DNA from: Mucilaginibacter hurinus
GTDB lineage: Bacteria; Bacteroidota; Bacteroidia; Sphingobacteriales; Sphingobacteriaceae
DNA: 64,000 nucleotides
NCBI RefSeq assembly: GCF_003324525.1
Contig: NZ_QGDC01000001.1
Location: forward strand, 558,001-622,000
Reading direction: 5' to 3'
Under the pieces are notes generated by a model. The model was not told the DNA's origin. It saw only the letters and a program-made list of their open reading frames with translations, and did no database searches. Below, piece by piece: positions 34,557 to 43,735 of this stretch (the first letter of the stretch is position 1; each line of letters begins with the position of its first letter). The position numbers and the translations under genes were made by a program.

Positions 34557-35027
34557 ATGGACATAAAAAAAATAATCATCGGAATAGACGACAGCAAATA
34601 CGCACATCATGCGGCTAAGTACGGATTTGGCATTGCGCGAAAATTTAATGCGGCTTTGGGTTTGGTAAACGTTATTGAGCCTATTGTGTCGCCACTTGAC
34701 ACCTCTGACAGCATATTGGGCATGCCGCTGGCCAATGTCTCTTCGCCTGAAGAGGTAGACCTTATTAATTCCCAGTCAACCATATCTGAGAGAATAATTG
34801 ACCGCACCATAAATGAGTTTGGCGCCGATTTGAACGTTACTCACTTTAGCGAATATGGCTCAACAGCCGAAGGCATTTTACAGTGTGCAACTGAATTTGG
34901 TGCCGACCTGATTGTTGTGGGAACGCATAAGCGCAGCGGACTTGACAGGTTTTTAATGGGCGATGTAGCTGAAGGCGTAGTACGCCACGCCAAAGTTCCG
35001 GTACTTGTGGTGCCATTTAATGAGTAA
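34557..35027 (+). CDS. Universal stress protein (UspA family)
   Basis: A 156-residue single-domain Usp protein with the alpha/beta fold: KKIIIGIDDSKYAHHAAKYGFGIA at the start and GADLIVVGTHKRSGLDRFLMGDVAEGVVRHAKVPVLVVP at the end. ATP-binding members carry G-x2-G-x9-G-S/T here; this protein has GTHK and GD in place of these residues, so nucleotide binding may be weak or absent. The ATG at 34557 is preferred over a TTG six bases upstream. It converges on the serine-pathway fusion gene. Confidence 0.9.
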   Translation: MDIKKIIIGIDDSKYAHHAAKYGFGIARKFNAALGLVNVIEPIVSPLDTSDSILGMPLANVSSPEEVDLINSQSTISERIIDRTINEFGADLNVTHFSEYGSTAEGILQCATEFGADLIVVGTHKRSGLDRFLMGDVAEGVVRHAKVPVLVVPFNE

Positions 35028-35033
35028 CTTACA

Positions 35034-35065
35034 GTTCATGGCTCAAAGTTGAAGCGGCCATGAAC
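35034..35065. repeat. 9-bp inverted repeat in a convergent intergenic space
   Basis: GTTCATGGC (35034-35042) and GCCATGAAC (35057-35065) are perfect complements around 14 bases, between the convergent universal-stress and serine-pathway genes. There is no T-run on either side. It may act as a weak terminator or be a dispersed repeat. Confidence 0.45.
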
Positions 35066-35084
35066 CGTGAACTTTTAACAGCAA

Positions 35085-36374
35085 CTAGTACAATAATCTG
35101 AACTTTATGGTATGTGCGATGGTTTTTAGCTCGTTAAGCACTTCCGGATCATAACCGGTATTCACATCCGTAATTACGTAACCTATTTGGGGGTTGGTAA
35201 CCAAAAATTCGCCCACAATGTTAATGTTATGGTTGGCAAAAACTTCGTTTATTTTAGCCAGTATACCCGGTACATTCTTGTGAATGTGTATTAGCCTGTG
35301 CGCGTTGCTTACACGCGGCGGCTGCAAATCAGGGAAATTACAGCTGGTATGTGTTTTCCCCTCATTCATAAAAGCAATTACACGCTTTGGTATAAAATCA
35401 ACATTGCGCGGGTTGTATTTCGGATCGTCAAAAACAATGATGCCGTTATCGCAAGCTACTTCTGCCAGTTTACGGCTTTGTACTTTACCAAAAATGCCGA
35501 TAACTTTTAGCCGGCCGGCGTTTTGCAATTGCTCAGAGGTGGGTTGGGTATCCTCGGCGCATAACAACACACCGGCCTCCTGTAAATATTCAGCTTCTAT
35601 TTTGTCTTTATGCCTGATGTTATAACCCTCTTTACGCATTTGTGCAAGCGCCTCTTCGTCCACGTTGCCGGCAACAAGGCATTTTATGCGGTTTTTGGGA
35701 TATGATATAGCACGTGGCAGCTTGTTAATGTATAAAAACTCATCAAAGCTCGGCGTGATGTGGTCAGCTTTTTCAGCAACTGATTTACGTTCGATATTTT
35801 CAGTAAAAGCAAAAAACTTTTTAATAAGGCCCGACTCTTTTAACTGAAAATCAGAATAGCCATCTCCAATACCATAAATATCGCCCTGTAAATTTAATTC
35901 CTTTAATAGAATCACCTTTCCGCCTTCTTTGGAAAGGGGGTTGTCACGGTCATAACCTATAATATTACCATCTTCGTCAAAAACAAAGGTGTTGGCATAA
36001 ATATTTTCCTTTTTTATATGATACTCCGTTACTACCGGCGTGATGAATTCTTTAAATCCGCCTGATACTATAAGCACCTCGTCCGCATGATTTTTAAAGA
36101 ATATCGTATTACGTGAAAAAGAAGTTGATACCTTTTTTTTAAGATGAGTTACCAGCAACTTAAGGTGTTCGCGATTAGCCTGCAGCAACTTAACGCGCCC
36201 TTCGAGACTCTCGCTAAAAGAGAGTTTACCCTCCATCGCCAGGTTAGTAAGGTCCTCTATCTGTTGGTAAATCTGCTCTCTGTCGGGATGCGATTTTAAT
36301 GAAATACGCGCCAGTTCGTCTAAAGCCTCAACCTGGGTAAACGTACTGTCAAAATCAATTATAAAATGGTTCAT
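35085..36374 (-). CDS. HAD phosphoserine-phosphatase domain fused to SerA remnant and ACT domain
   Basis: A 429-residue fusion. Residues 1-210 form a HAD-IB phosphatase with the nucleophile motif DFDSTFTQ, the SGGFKEF motif, and GDGYSDFQL, as in SerB. Residues about 240-345 resemble the substrate-binding part of phosphoglycerate dehydrogenase, but the NAD-binding Rossmann domain (GYGHIG-type) is missing. Residues about 345-429 give the SerA C-terminal segment and an ACT domain (AHRLIHIHKNVPGILAKINEVF, ending TIKFRLLY). The likely activity is phosphoserine phosphatase with ACT-based control by an amino acid. Databases often call similar proteins phosphoglycerate dehydrogenase, which the missing domain argues against. 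Confidence 0.85.
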   Translation of the reverse strand: MNHFIIDFDSTFTQVEALDELARISLKSHPDREQIYQQIEDLTNLAMEGKLSFSESLEGRVKLLQANREHLKLLVTHLKKKVSTSFSRNTIFFKNHADEVLIVSGGFKEFITPVVTEYHIKKENIYANTFVFDEDGNIIGYDRDNPLSKEGGKVILLKELNLQGDIYGIGDGYSDFQLKESGLIKKFFAFTENIERKSVAEKADHITPSFDEFLYINKLPRAISYPKNRIKCLVAGNVDEEALAQMRKEGYNIRHKDKIEAEYLQEAGVLLCAEDTQPTSEQLQNAGRLKVIGIFGKVQSRKLAEVACDNGIIVFDDPKYNPRNVDFIPKRVIAFMNEGKTHTSCNFPDLQPPRVSNAHRLIHIHKNVPGILAKINEVFANHNINIVGEFLVTNPQIGYVITDVNTGYDPEVLNELKTIAHTIKFRLLY

Positions 36375-36474
36375 GTATTGCGTGCCGGTATCCGGACTGC
36401 AAAGGTGCAATTTTTGCCCGTTACTTCATAACAGTACTTGCTGATAGTTTCCGGCTTAATAAGCCCTTAACTGA

Positions 36475-37152
36475 TTATTGCAGCCTGCCGGCCTTTTGCT
36501 TCTCGGGCGGCAGCGCTTTAAATTTTTTGTAGGTATCGTTCACATAAAGCAACATGGCCTGGGCATCACTACTGGTAGCAAATTCATATGTTGGGCGGTA
36601 AAGCGTCATATAATCCTCCAGTTCCTGGCCCCGTAACGGTATAATGCTGCTTACGTATTTTTTATTGAAAACCTCGTCAATTTCCCTTTCCTGTACTTCA
36701 CGTTTAAAGAATTTTTTTAACCGACGCGCATCACGTGCATCTTTACTAAACCATGATGTAGGCGACAGTGGCCTTATTTTGGCTTTTTCATATACCTGGC
36801 GATAATCCCTCCTTGGGTCAAAGGATAGCCGCTTGCCTGTAATATTTACTTCCTGCAGCGATACACCTTCGCTGGCTAAACGTATTGTTTTTGGCACAAA
36901 GTCCACCACATATATCGTATCAGATAAGTAAGCGGGCGAGGTAAATACTACTAAATGCCCGGGCGCCGCTTTTACCGAAAAATTCCCGTTATTATCTGTC
37001 ATGGTAACCTGGTTGTTGTTTAGGTCGCGTACAAACACATTAGCCATTTTAGCATTGCTGCCCCCATCATAAACCGTACCTTTTAATTCCTGGGCACTGG
37101 CGGCCAGGCTTACTGAAAACAGGCAAACAAAAAGGGCGATTTGGATTTTCAT
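36475..37152 (-). CDS. Exported carboxypeptidase-regulatory-like domain protein
   Basis: A 225-residue protein with a signal peptide ending near ASAQ. Residues 22-100 form a CarboxypepD_reg-like beta-sandwich (LKGTVYDGGSNAKMANVFVRDLNNNQVTMTDNNGNFSV), as found before TonB plugs, followed by a helical, charged C terminus of about 110 residues with no recognised domain. Stand-alone forms are frequent in Bacteroidota and their role is unknown. It is monocistronic between the serine-fusion gene and the carboxylase gene. Confidence 0.83.
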   Translation of the reverse strand: MKIQIALFVCLFSVSLAASAQELKGTVYDGGSNAKMANVFVRDLNNNQVTMTDNNGNFSVKAAPGHLVVFTSPAYLSDTIYVVDFVPKTIRLASEGVSLQEVNITGKRLSFDPRRDYRQVYEKAKIRPLSPTSWFSKDARDARRLKKFFKREVQEREIDEVFNKKYVSSIIPLRGQELEDYMTLYRPTYEFATSSDAQAMLLYVNDTYKKFKALPPEKQKAGRLQ

Positions 37153-37281
37153 AGCGGGTATAAATTGCTGTAAATATAACCTTAATTTTTATGTAATGGT
37201 TTTATTAACGCTTATTAGATATGATTTTGGCAGCCAACAATAGCAGTCTAAGTACCAATATAAATTTTTAATTAACGGCAG

Positions 37282-38823
37282 TTAAAGCGGGATATTCCCG
37301 TGTTTTTTTCTTGGGTTATTAACCACTTTATTCTCCAGCATTTTAAACGCGTGGATAAGTTTGATACGCGTATCGGAGGGCTCAATTACTTCATCAACAA
37401 AACCACGTTCGGCAGCACGGTAAGGGTTAGCGAATATGCGCGAATAAAGCTGTTCCTTTTCCTGCCATTTAGCTTCTTTGTCTTCGGCCTCGTTTATCTC
37501 GCGTTTAAAAATAATTTCGGCAGCACCTTTGGCACCCATCACCGCTATTTCTGCCGACGGCCATGCGTAATTTAAATCAGCACCGATGTGTTTGGAGTTC
37601 ATTACATCATAAGCCCCGCCATAAGCTTTACGGGTGATAACCGTTACACGAGGGACTGTAGCCTCACAAAATGCGTACAGCAGTTTGGCGCCGTTGGTAA
37701 TAATAGCATTCCACTCCTGGTCGGTACCCGGTAAAAACCCGGGTACATCTTCAAAAACCAGTAAAGGAATATTAAAACTATCGCAAAAGCGTATGAAACG
37801 CGCGCCTTTGGTTGACGAATTTATATCCAGAACGCCCGCTAAAAATGCCGGTTGGTTGGCTACGATACCAATGCTGCGGCCTGCCAGGCGTGCAAATCCT
37901 ACAATAATGTTCTCGGCAAAATCTTTATGTACTTCCAAAAACGATCCATCGTCTATAACATGGCTTATCACCTCGCGGATATCATAAGGCTGCGAAGCGT
38001 TTTCAGGCATAATAGTGTTTAATTCGGGCCTGAGTTCATTGCCCGGTTCATATGGCAACGAAGGTGCTTTTTCTTCGCAGTTTTGCGGCATATAACTTAG
38101 CAGCTGCTTGATATGTTGTATGGCCACTATCTCATTAGCACAGGCAAAATGAGTTACGCCCGATTTAGTGGCGTGCGTATTAGCGCCACCCAATTCTTCC
38201 GAAGTAACAACCTCGTGTGTTACAGTCTTAACCACATTGGGTCCGGTAACAAACATATAGCTGGTGTTTTCAACCATCAATATAAAATCAGTAATTGCCG
38301 GGGAGTAAACCGCGCCTCCCGCGCACGGACCCATTACCGCCGATATTTGCGGCACCACACCTGAGGCCATGGTATTACGGTAAAAAATATCAGCGTAACC
38401 CCCTAATGACACTACCCCTTCCTGGATTCGTGCCCCGCCTGAATCGTTCAGACCAATTACGGGCGCGCCATTTTTTAATGCCAGGTCCATTATCTTACAT
38501 ATTTTTTCAGCATGCGTTTCAGAAAGTGAGCCGCCAAAAACGGTAAAGTCCTGCGAAAAAACGTAAACCAGGCGGCCATTAATAGTACCATAACCTGTAA
38601 CAACACCGTCGCCGGGATATTTTTCCTTTTCCATTCCAAAATCTGTAGAACGATGGGCCACCAACATTCCTATCTCCTGGAATGAACCTTCATCCAGTAA
38701 AAAATGCAGGCGCTCACGAGCTGTGAGTTTACCTTTTTTATGTTGTGCGTCAATGCGCGCGGCTCCGCCCCCTAAAAGGGCTTCTTCACGTTTTTGTTGT
38801 AAGGTTTTTATTTTACTATCCAC
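37282..38823 (-). CDS. Acyl-CoA carboxylase carboxyltransferase (beta) subunit
   Basis: A 513-residue biotin-dependent carboxyltransferase of the PccB/MmdA type, which transfers carboxyl from biotin to propionyl- or acetyl-CoA or, in decarboxylases, the reverse. Family blocks are [61 protein letters not shown] and [18 protein letters not shown]. Neither the biotin carrier nor the carboxylase subunit lies next to it, so substrate and partner cannot be read from context. Propionyl-CoA/methylmalonyl-CoA metabolism is the usual assignment in Bacteroidota. Confidence 0.92.
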   Translation of the reverse strand: MDSKIKTLQQKREEALLGGGAARIDAQHKKGKLTARERLHFLLDEGSFQEIGMLVAHRSTDFGMEKEKYPGDGVVTGYGTINGRLVYVFSQDFTVFGGSLSETHAEKICKIMDLALKNGAPVIGLNDSGGARIQEGVVSLGGYADIFYRNTMASGVVPQISAVMGPCAGGAVYSPAITDFILMVENTSYMFVTGPNVVKTVTHEVVTSEELGGANTHATKSGVTHFACANEIVAIQHIKQLLSYMPQNCEEKAPSLPYEPGNELRPELNTIMPENASQPYDIREVISHVIDDGSFLEVHKDFAENIIVGFARLAGRSIGIVANQPAFLAGVLDINSSTKGARFIRFCDSFNIPLLVFEDVPGFLPGTDQEWNAIITNGAKLLYAFCEATVPRVTVITRKAYGGAYDVMNSKHIGADLNYAWPSAEIAVMGAKGAAEIIFKREINEAEDKEAKWQEKEQLYSRIFANPYRAAERGFVDEVIEPSDTRIKLIHAFKMLENKVVNNPRKKHGNIPL

Positions 38824-38999
38824 GTTGCTAAATTATAAGACGGCTAAAAATAGTAATTATATTATAACATAGCCGGTGGGCCATAAATAGCCGCAGCAAA
38901 CTAAATTACCTGTTACGTGTTAGGGTATTGCTTATACTACTTCAATGTAAGTATATTGTTATATGCGCGATAAAACCGGTGTTGGTATGCTAATTTTTT

Positions 39000-39007
39000 T
39001 ATATTTG
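39000..39007 (+). promoter_or_regulatory. Bacteroidota -7 element just before a small membrane-protein gene
   Basis: TATATTTG ends five bases before the ATG at 39013. If used as the -7 box, the transcript would begin at or next to the start codon, giving an almost leaderless mRNA. Confidence 0.5.
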
Positions 39008-39012
39008 CGAAG

Positions 39013-39345
39013 ATGAAAGTCTTGAACTTTAAAATATTCGTCGCTTTGCTTTTTATTACTATCTTCTTTGCCAAGATGGTGATCTCAATAGCGCCGGTAG
39101 GTTTCAGACTTGATAATAAGGTTGTAAGGGCTGTGATCCTTCAGTTGGAAAACGAAACCAAATCGGATAAAGACACCACTGAAAAGGATATCGTGAAGGA
39201 GAAAAAAACCTTCGATGAGTATTACAGTCAACTTGTGCGTATGAATACGCATGTGGTTGAGATGAACATACTCCACAACCAGGAAAACCTTATATATCAT
39301 AATATCTACTACCCATCGGTACTCACCCCGCCACCAAACGTATAA
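39013..39345 (+). CDS. Small single-pass membrane protein of unknown function
   Basis: A 110-residue protein with one N-terminal hydrophobic segment (FKIFVALLFITIFFAKMVISIAP), then a charged stretch rich in Lys, Asp and Glu, and a proline-rich end (SVLTPPPNV). I recognise no domain. It directly precedes a SulP transporter and a carbonic anhydrase on the same strand. The gap to the transporter is 71 bases, so it may belong to that unit as an accessory membrane protein; this is inference from position only. Confidence 0.65.
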   Translation: MKVLNFKIFVALLFITIFFAKMVISIAPVGFRLDNKVVRAVILQLENETKSDKDTTEKDIVKEKKTFDEYYSQLVRMNTHVVEMNILHNQENLIYHNIYYPSVLTPPPNV

Positions 39346-39416
39346 ACGGCTCGTTTTTCTTAAAGCCTTATCAGGCACAGTTTTTACGAATACCTTTTAC
39401 AGTTTAATAATTATTT

Positions 39417-41024
39417 ATGGCTCTACAAGATCACAGCCCAAGTGCTGATGGATTTTTCAATGTAAAAAAATATTTTTCGGCTAAAAATCTTAAAAAAGAT
39501 CTGCCGGCAAGTATAGTAGTATTTTTAGTGGCCCTGCCGCTTTGTTTAGGCATAGCGCTTGCATCAGGTGCACCTTTATTTGCCGGTGTTTTAACCGGTA
39601 TAGTAGGGGGTATTGTGGTTGGCGCCATAAGTGGCTCGCAATTAAGCGTTGCCGGTCCGGCTGCCGGCTTAACAGCCATTGTATTTGCCGCTATTGCCAG
39701 TCTCGGAAGTTATGAGACCTTTTTAGTTGCAGTAGTTTTAGCAGGATGTATGCAGTTAATCTTCGGCTTGGTACGTGCCGGAATTATAGCTAATTATTTC
39801 CCATCTTCGGTTATAGAGGGCATGCTGGCAGCAATAGGCATCATACTTATAATGAAGCAATTTCCGCACGCGGTGGGTTATGATGCTGATTTTGAAGGCG
39901 ATGAAAGCTTTATACAAGCTGACCACCAAAACACCTTTTCTGCCGTATTTGCCGCTTTTTCAAAAATAAACTACGGCGCCGTAATTATCGCTGCGGTATC
40001 ATTGCTCATATTAAATATTTGGCCAAAAATTAAAAAAGTAGCGATAGTGCCTGCGCCGCTTTTGGTAGTGGTAATAGGCAGTATACTGGCAGCCGTATTT
40101 ACCGGCACCGGTATAGCGCTTCAAAGAGAGCAATACGTGGTTATTCCTGTAGTAAATAGCGCCACAGAATTTTTTGGACTGTTTAAGGCGCCTGATTTTA
40201 GTCAGATGTTCAGCAGAGGCGATATTTGGTTAACGGCAGCAACCATAGCTATTGTAGCCAGTATCGAAAGTTTGCTCAGTCTGGAGGCTGTAGACAAAAT
40301 AGACCCTATAAAGCGTGTATCGCCAACCAATCGCGAACTTATTGCGCAAGGCACCGGTAACGTAATCAGTGGTTTATTGGGGGGCCTGCCGCTTACGGCA
40401 GTTATTGTACGCTCATCAGCAAACGTTAACGCCGGCGCTCGTACAAAGGTGAGCGCCATTACGCACGGGCTTTTACTGCTTTTAGCATTGCTGGCCATAC
40501 CTACGCTTATTAATATGATACCGCTTTCATGTTTAGCGGCTATTCTGTTAATGACCGGTTATAAACTTACCCGGATAGCTTTATTTAAGCATATGTGGCA
40601 TAAAGGGATACCACAATTTGTTCCGTTTGTGGTGACTATACTGGCGGTAGTGCTTATTGATTTATTGAAAGGTGTGGCAATAGGTATATTTGTTGCAGGT
40701 TTCTTTATACTCTACACCAATCTGCGTAACTCTTATTTCTATAAGATCACTCATGATGGTGAGGGTAAAAAAACCATCCATATTAATTTAGCAGAAGAAG
40801 TTTCATTTTTAAATAAAGCTGCTATACAACTTATGCTTACAAACTTGCCCAAAGGCAGTGATGTTATTATTGATGGAAGCAACTCAAGGTACATTGATCC
40901 TGATGTGCTTGAAATTATTCATAATTACAGGCACAATGCATTTACGAAAGGTGTTATAGTGCAGTTAAAGGGAATAAAGGATAGGTATGATATGCCCAAA
41001 CTTAAAGAACTGGATAAAGCTTAA
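39417..41024 (+). CDS. SulP-family anion transporter with STAS-like tail
   Basis: A 535-residue transporter of the SLC26/SulP family with about twelve to fourteen membrane segments. Signatures are LPASIVVFLVALPLCLGIALASG and GSQLSVAGPAAGLTAIVFAAI near the N terminus, and a short C-terminal STAS-like domain (about residues 445-535; DVIIDGSNSRYIDPDVLEII). Sulfate, bicarbonate or chloride are possible substrates. The following carbonic anhydrase gene supports bicarbonate transport, as in other SulP plus carbonic anhydrase gene pairs. Confidence 0.9.
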   Translation: MALQDHSPSADGFFNVKKYFSAKNLKKDLPASIVVFLVALPLCLGIALASGAPLFAGVLTGIVGGIVVGAISGSQLSVAGPAAGLTAIVFAAIASLGSYETFLVAVVLAGCMQLIFGLVRAGIIANYFPSSVIEGMLAAIGIILIMKQFPHAVGYDADFEGDESFIQADHQNTFSAVFAAFSKINYGAVIIAAVSLLILNIWPKIKKVAIVPAPLLVVVIGSILAAVFTGTGIALQREQYVVIPVVNSATEFFGLFKAPDFSQMFSRGDIWLTAATIAIVASIESLLSLEAVDKIDPIKRVSPTNRELIAQGTGNVISGLLGGLPLTAVIVRSSANVNAGARTKVSAITHGLLLLLALLAIPTLINMIPLSCLAAILLMTGYKLTRIALFKHMWHKGIPQFVPFVVTILAVVLIDLLKGVAIGIFVAGFFILYTNLRNSYFYKITHDGEGKKTIHINLAEEVSFLNKAAIQLMLTNLPKGSDVIIDGSNSRYIDPDVLEIIHNYRHNAFTKGVIVQLKGIKDRYDMPKLKELDKA

Positions 41025-41154
41025 GAAGAACCGGCTTAAAAAATTTTAAATTATTGTTTATGCCCGGCTGCTGTTAAACTGCCGGTGTTTTTAAAGAGTG
41101 CGAAGCGCTTTAATTAATTACTTTTACTAACATAACAACAAAACCATTTATACT

Positions 41155-41829
41155 ATGTGCGCACAATTAGGAAAAGACCCGCTTGATACCAGCCATGTAA
41201 CTTACCAAAGTTTGCTGGAGGGCAACCAAAAGTTTGTTGAGGATACCTTGAAAGAAGACTCAGATTATTTTAACAAATTAGCAAAAGGCCAAAAACCTCC
41301 TGTGTTATGGATAGGTTGTGCCGACAGCCGTGTTCCGGCTGATAAAATAACCAACACCCAGCCTGGTGAAATATTTGTACACCGTAATATAGCCAATATG
41401 GTGATACACACAGATATGAACATGCTAAGTGTGCTTGATTATGCCGTTAACGTATTGAAGGTAAAACACGTTATAGTGGTTGGTCATTATGGTTGCGGCG
41501 GTGTACTTGCAGCCATGGGCCATAGCTCAGTTGGTATAATAGATAACTGGCTGCGTCACATTAAGGACGTTTACCGTTTTCATGCAGAAGAACTTGATGC
41601 TATTACCGACGAGAAACAGCGTGGAGACAGGTTGGTTGAATTGAACGTAGTTGAAAACGTAAACAATCTTTGCAAAACCTCAATTGTACAAAACGCCTGG
41701 AAAAATGGCCAGGAGCTACAGGTACATGGCTGGGTTTACGGCCTTGCCACTGGCTTGATAAAAGATCTGCAGGTTAGTGCAGATAGCGCTAACGGACTGG
41801 ATGATGTATTTCAATTTCAATTGGCATAA
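41155..41829 (+). CDS. Beta-class carbonic anhydrase
   Basis: Zinc enzyme interconverting CO2 and bicarbonate. The 224-residue product has zinc ligands Cys55 and Asp57 in GCADSRV and His111 and Cys114 in HYGCGGV, the complete beta-class set. It lies 130 bases after the SulP transporter gene on the same strand and is followed by a strong terminator. The pair probably supplies or retains inorganic carbon for carboxylases, such as the carboxylase encoded about 2 kb away in the opposite direction. Confidence 0.94.
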   Translation: MCAQLGKDPLDTSHVTYQSLLEGNQKFVEDTLKEDSDYFNKLAKGQKPPVLWIGCADSRVPADKITNTQPGEIFVHRNIANMVIHTDMNMLSVLDYAVNVLKVKHVIVVGHYGCGGVLAAMGHSSVGIIDNWLRHIKDVYRFHAEELDAITDEKQRGDRLVELNVVENVNNLCKTSIVQNAWKNGQELQVHGWVYGLATGLIKDLQVSADSANGLDDVFQFQLA

Positions 41830-41868
41830 TATCCTTTAAGCCTCCTCGACACTGAGGGGTGTAAGTGC

Positions 41869-41908
41869 AAAAAGCGTCAATGGGCTAATCATTGGCGCTT
41901 TTTGTTTT
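41869..41908 (+). terminator. Intrinsic terminator after carbonic anhydrase gene
   Basis: A 14-bp stem with one mismatch (41869-41882 against 41890-41903) and a 7-nt loop, followed by GTTTTT. The A-run on the left side makes it a possible bidirectional terminator for the convergent pruA-like gene. Confidence 0.8.
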
Positions 41909-41948
41909 TATCGAATCTTTGACGCTTTTCCTGCGGATTAGAGGGTGT

Positions 41949-43577
41949 TTAACCCAAAAAAGGATACCGGTAATCTTTTGGCGGGTCAAAAGTTTCCTTA
42001 ATAGTGCGTGGCGACACCCAGCGTAGCAAATTTATCATTGAACCGGCTTTATCATTGGTGCCGGATCCGCGGGCACCGCCAAATGGCTGCTGCCCTACTA
42101 CCGCCCCGGTAGGTTTATCATTAATGTAGAAGTTTCCGGCTGCGTTTCGCAAATATTGGGTCGCCCTGGCTATAATATACCTGTCCTGTGCAATGATTGA
42201 ACCTGTAAGCGCATAAACGGATGTCTTATCCACAATATCCAGTACTTCGTCAAACTTTTCATCTTTATATACATACACCGAAAGTACGGGCCCGAAAAGC
42301 TCTTCGCACATAGTTGTGTAATATGGATCATTCACCCGTAGCACCGTAGGTTCAATAAACCACCCGGTACTTTTATCATATCCGCCGCCGGCTACCAATT
42401 CGACATTACTATCTTGCCGGGCCGTATCAATGTAGTTTGCCAGCTTATCAAATGACGCCTCGCTGATAACCGCGTTAATGAAATTGCTGAAATCTTCTAC
42501 AGGCCCCATTTTAAACGATGCCAGGTCACGCTGCATATTAGCTTTAACTGCAGGCCATAACGAAAATGGGATGTAAGCACGTGATGCGGCCGAGCATTTT
42601 TGTCCCTGGTACTCAAAAGCGCCGCGCAAAAGGGCCGTACTTACCACCTCTGCATCCGCGCTGGAATGGGCAAGTACAAAATCTTTGCCGCCGGTTTCAC
42701 CTACTATGCGGGGATACGTTTTGTATTGATGTATATTATTGCCAATGGTTTTCCAGATATTTTGGAACACCCCGGTAGAACCTGTAAAATGTATACCGGC
42801 GAAATCATGGTGGCTGAATATAACGTCACCCGCCACAGGGCCATCAACATATATCAGGTTGATCACCCCCGACGGCAAACCGGCTTCACGCAGCACCTGC
42901 ATGATTACATTAGCAGCATAAATTTGAGTATAGGCAGGTTTCCATACCACTACATTACCCATCATAGCCGCGCTGGCAGGCAGGTTACCGGCAATGGCGG
43001 TAAAATTGAAAGGTGTGAGCGCAAACACAAACCCTTCAAGGGGGCGCTGCTCTACACGGTTCCAAATACCTTTTGGAGATATGGGCGGTTGCTGCTGATA
43101 TATCTCGGTCATGTAATGCACATTAAAGCGCAAGAAATCAATAAGTTCACAAGCCGAATCTATTTCTGCCTGGTAAACGTTTTTGGACTGGCCGAGCATT
43201 GTAGCGGCGTTAATCTTGTCGCGGTATGGGCCCGCAATAAGTTCTGCAGCCTTTAAAAATATGGCTGCGCGTTGCTCCCATGCCAGGTCCTCCCAGCCTG
43301 CCTTAGCGGCAAGGGCCGCGTTTATGGCAGCAGTAACATGGGTCGCATCACCTTCGTGAAACTTGGCTAATAAATGTTTATGATCATGCGGCGGACGTAC
43401 CTCGCCTGTTTTGCCCGTGCGCACTTCATCTGCGCCTATATACATGGGTATATCCGCAATGTATGACCGTGCCTGCTGTAGCGCGGCCTGCAATGATGCG
43501 CGCTCGGCACTGCCCGGCCCGTAATTTAATACAGGCTCGTTCTGCGGCTTAGGGACGTTGAAAAATCCTTTAAGCAT
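41949..43577 (-). CDS. pruA: 1-pyrroline-5-carboxylate dehydrogenase
   Basis: Oxidises glutamate-gamma-semialdehyde to glutamate in proline catabolism. The 542-residue product fits the ALDH4-like branch. Catalytic Cys lies in YQGQKCSAASRAY and catalytic Glu in GETGGKDFVLAH; the N-terminal block FFNVPKPQNEPVLNYGPGS is typical of this branch. I take the ATG at 43577, which gives MLKGFFNVPKP; the open frame extends 33 codons further upstream without conserved sequence. No proline dehydrogenase is nearby. Confidence 0.92.
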   Translation of the reverse strand: MLKGFFNVPKPQNEPVLNYGPGSAERASLQAALQQARSYIADIPMYIGADEVRTGKTGEVRPPHDHKHLLAKFHEGDATHVTAAINAALAAKAGWEDLAWEQRAAIFLKAAELIAGPYRDKINAATMLGQSKNVYQAEIDSACELIDFLRFNVHYMTEIYQQQPPISPKGIWNRVEQRPLEGFVFALTPFNFTAIAGNLPASAAMMGNVVVWKPAYTQIYAANVIMQVLREAGLPSGVINLIYVDGPVAGDVIFSHHDFAGIHFTGSTGVFQNIWKTIGNNIHQYKTYPRIVGETGGKDFVLAHSSADAEVVSTALLRGAFEYQGQKCSAASRAYIPFSLWPAVKANMQRDLASFKMGPVEDFSNFINAVISEASFDKLANYIDTARQDSNVELVAGGGYDKSTGWFIEPTVLRVNDPYYTTMCEELFGPVLSVYVYKDEKFDEVLDIVDKTSVYALTGSIIAQDRYIIARATQYLRNAAGNFYINDKPTGAVVGQQPFGGARGSGTNDKAGSMINLLRWVSPRTIKETFDPPKDYRYPFLG

Positions 43578-43735
43578 AATTTTATGAGGTCCAAAATAAT
43601 ACAACACAAACATACGGGTATTTGTGTGGATGTGCCATTGACGAATGTACACTAAGTGTAAAAATAAACGGATCATATATTTAAGAAAACCATTGGGTTT
43701 GACAAAAAAGCGTTTTGCTATCTTTACCCTGTTTT

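Noticed and set aside
42600..43256. 218-codon open frame inside the P5C dehydrogenase gene, opposite strand
   Set aside because: It lies wholly inside the strongly conserved dehydrogenase gene and shows no recognisable domain.
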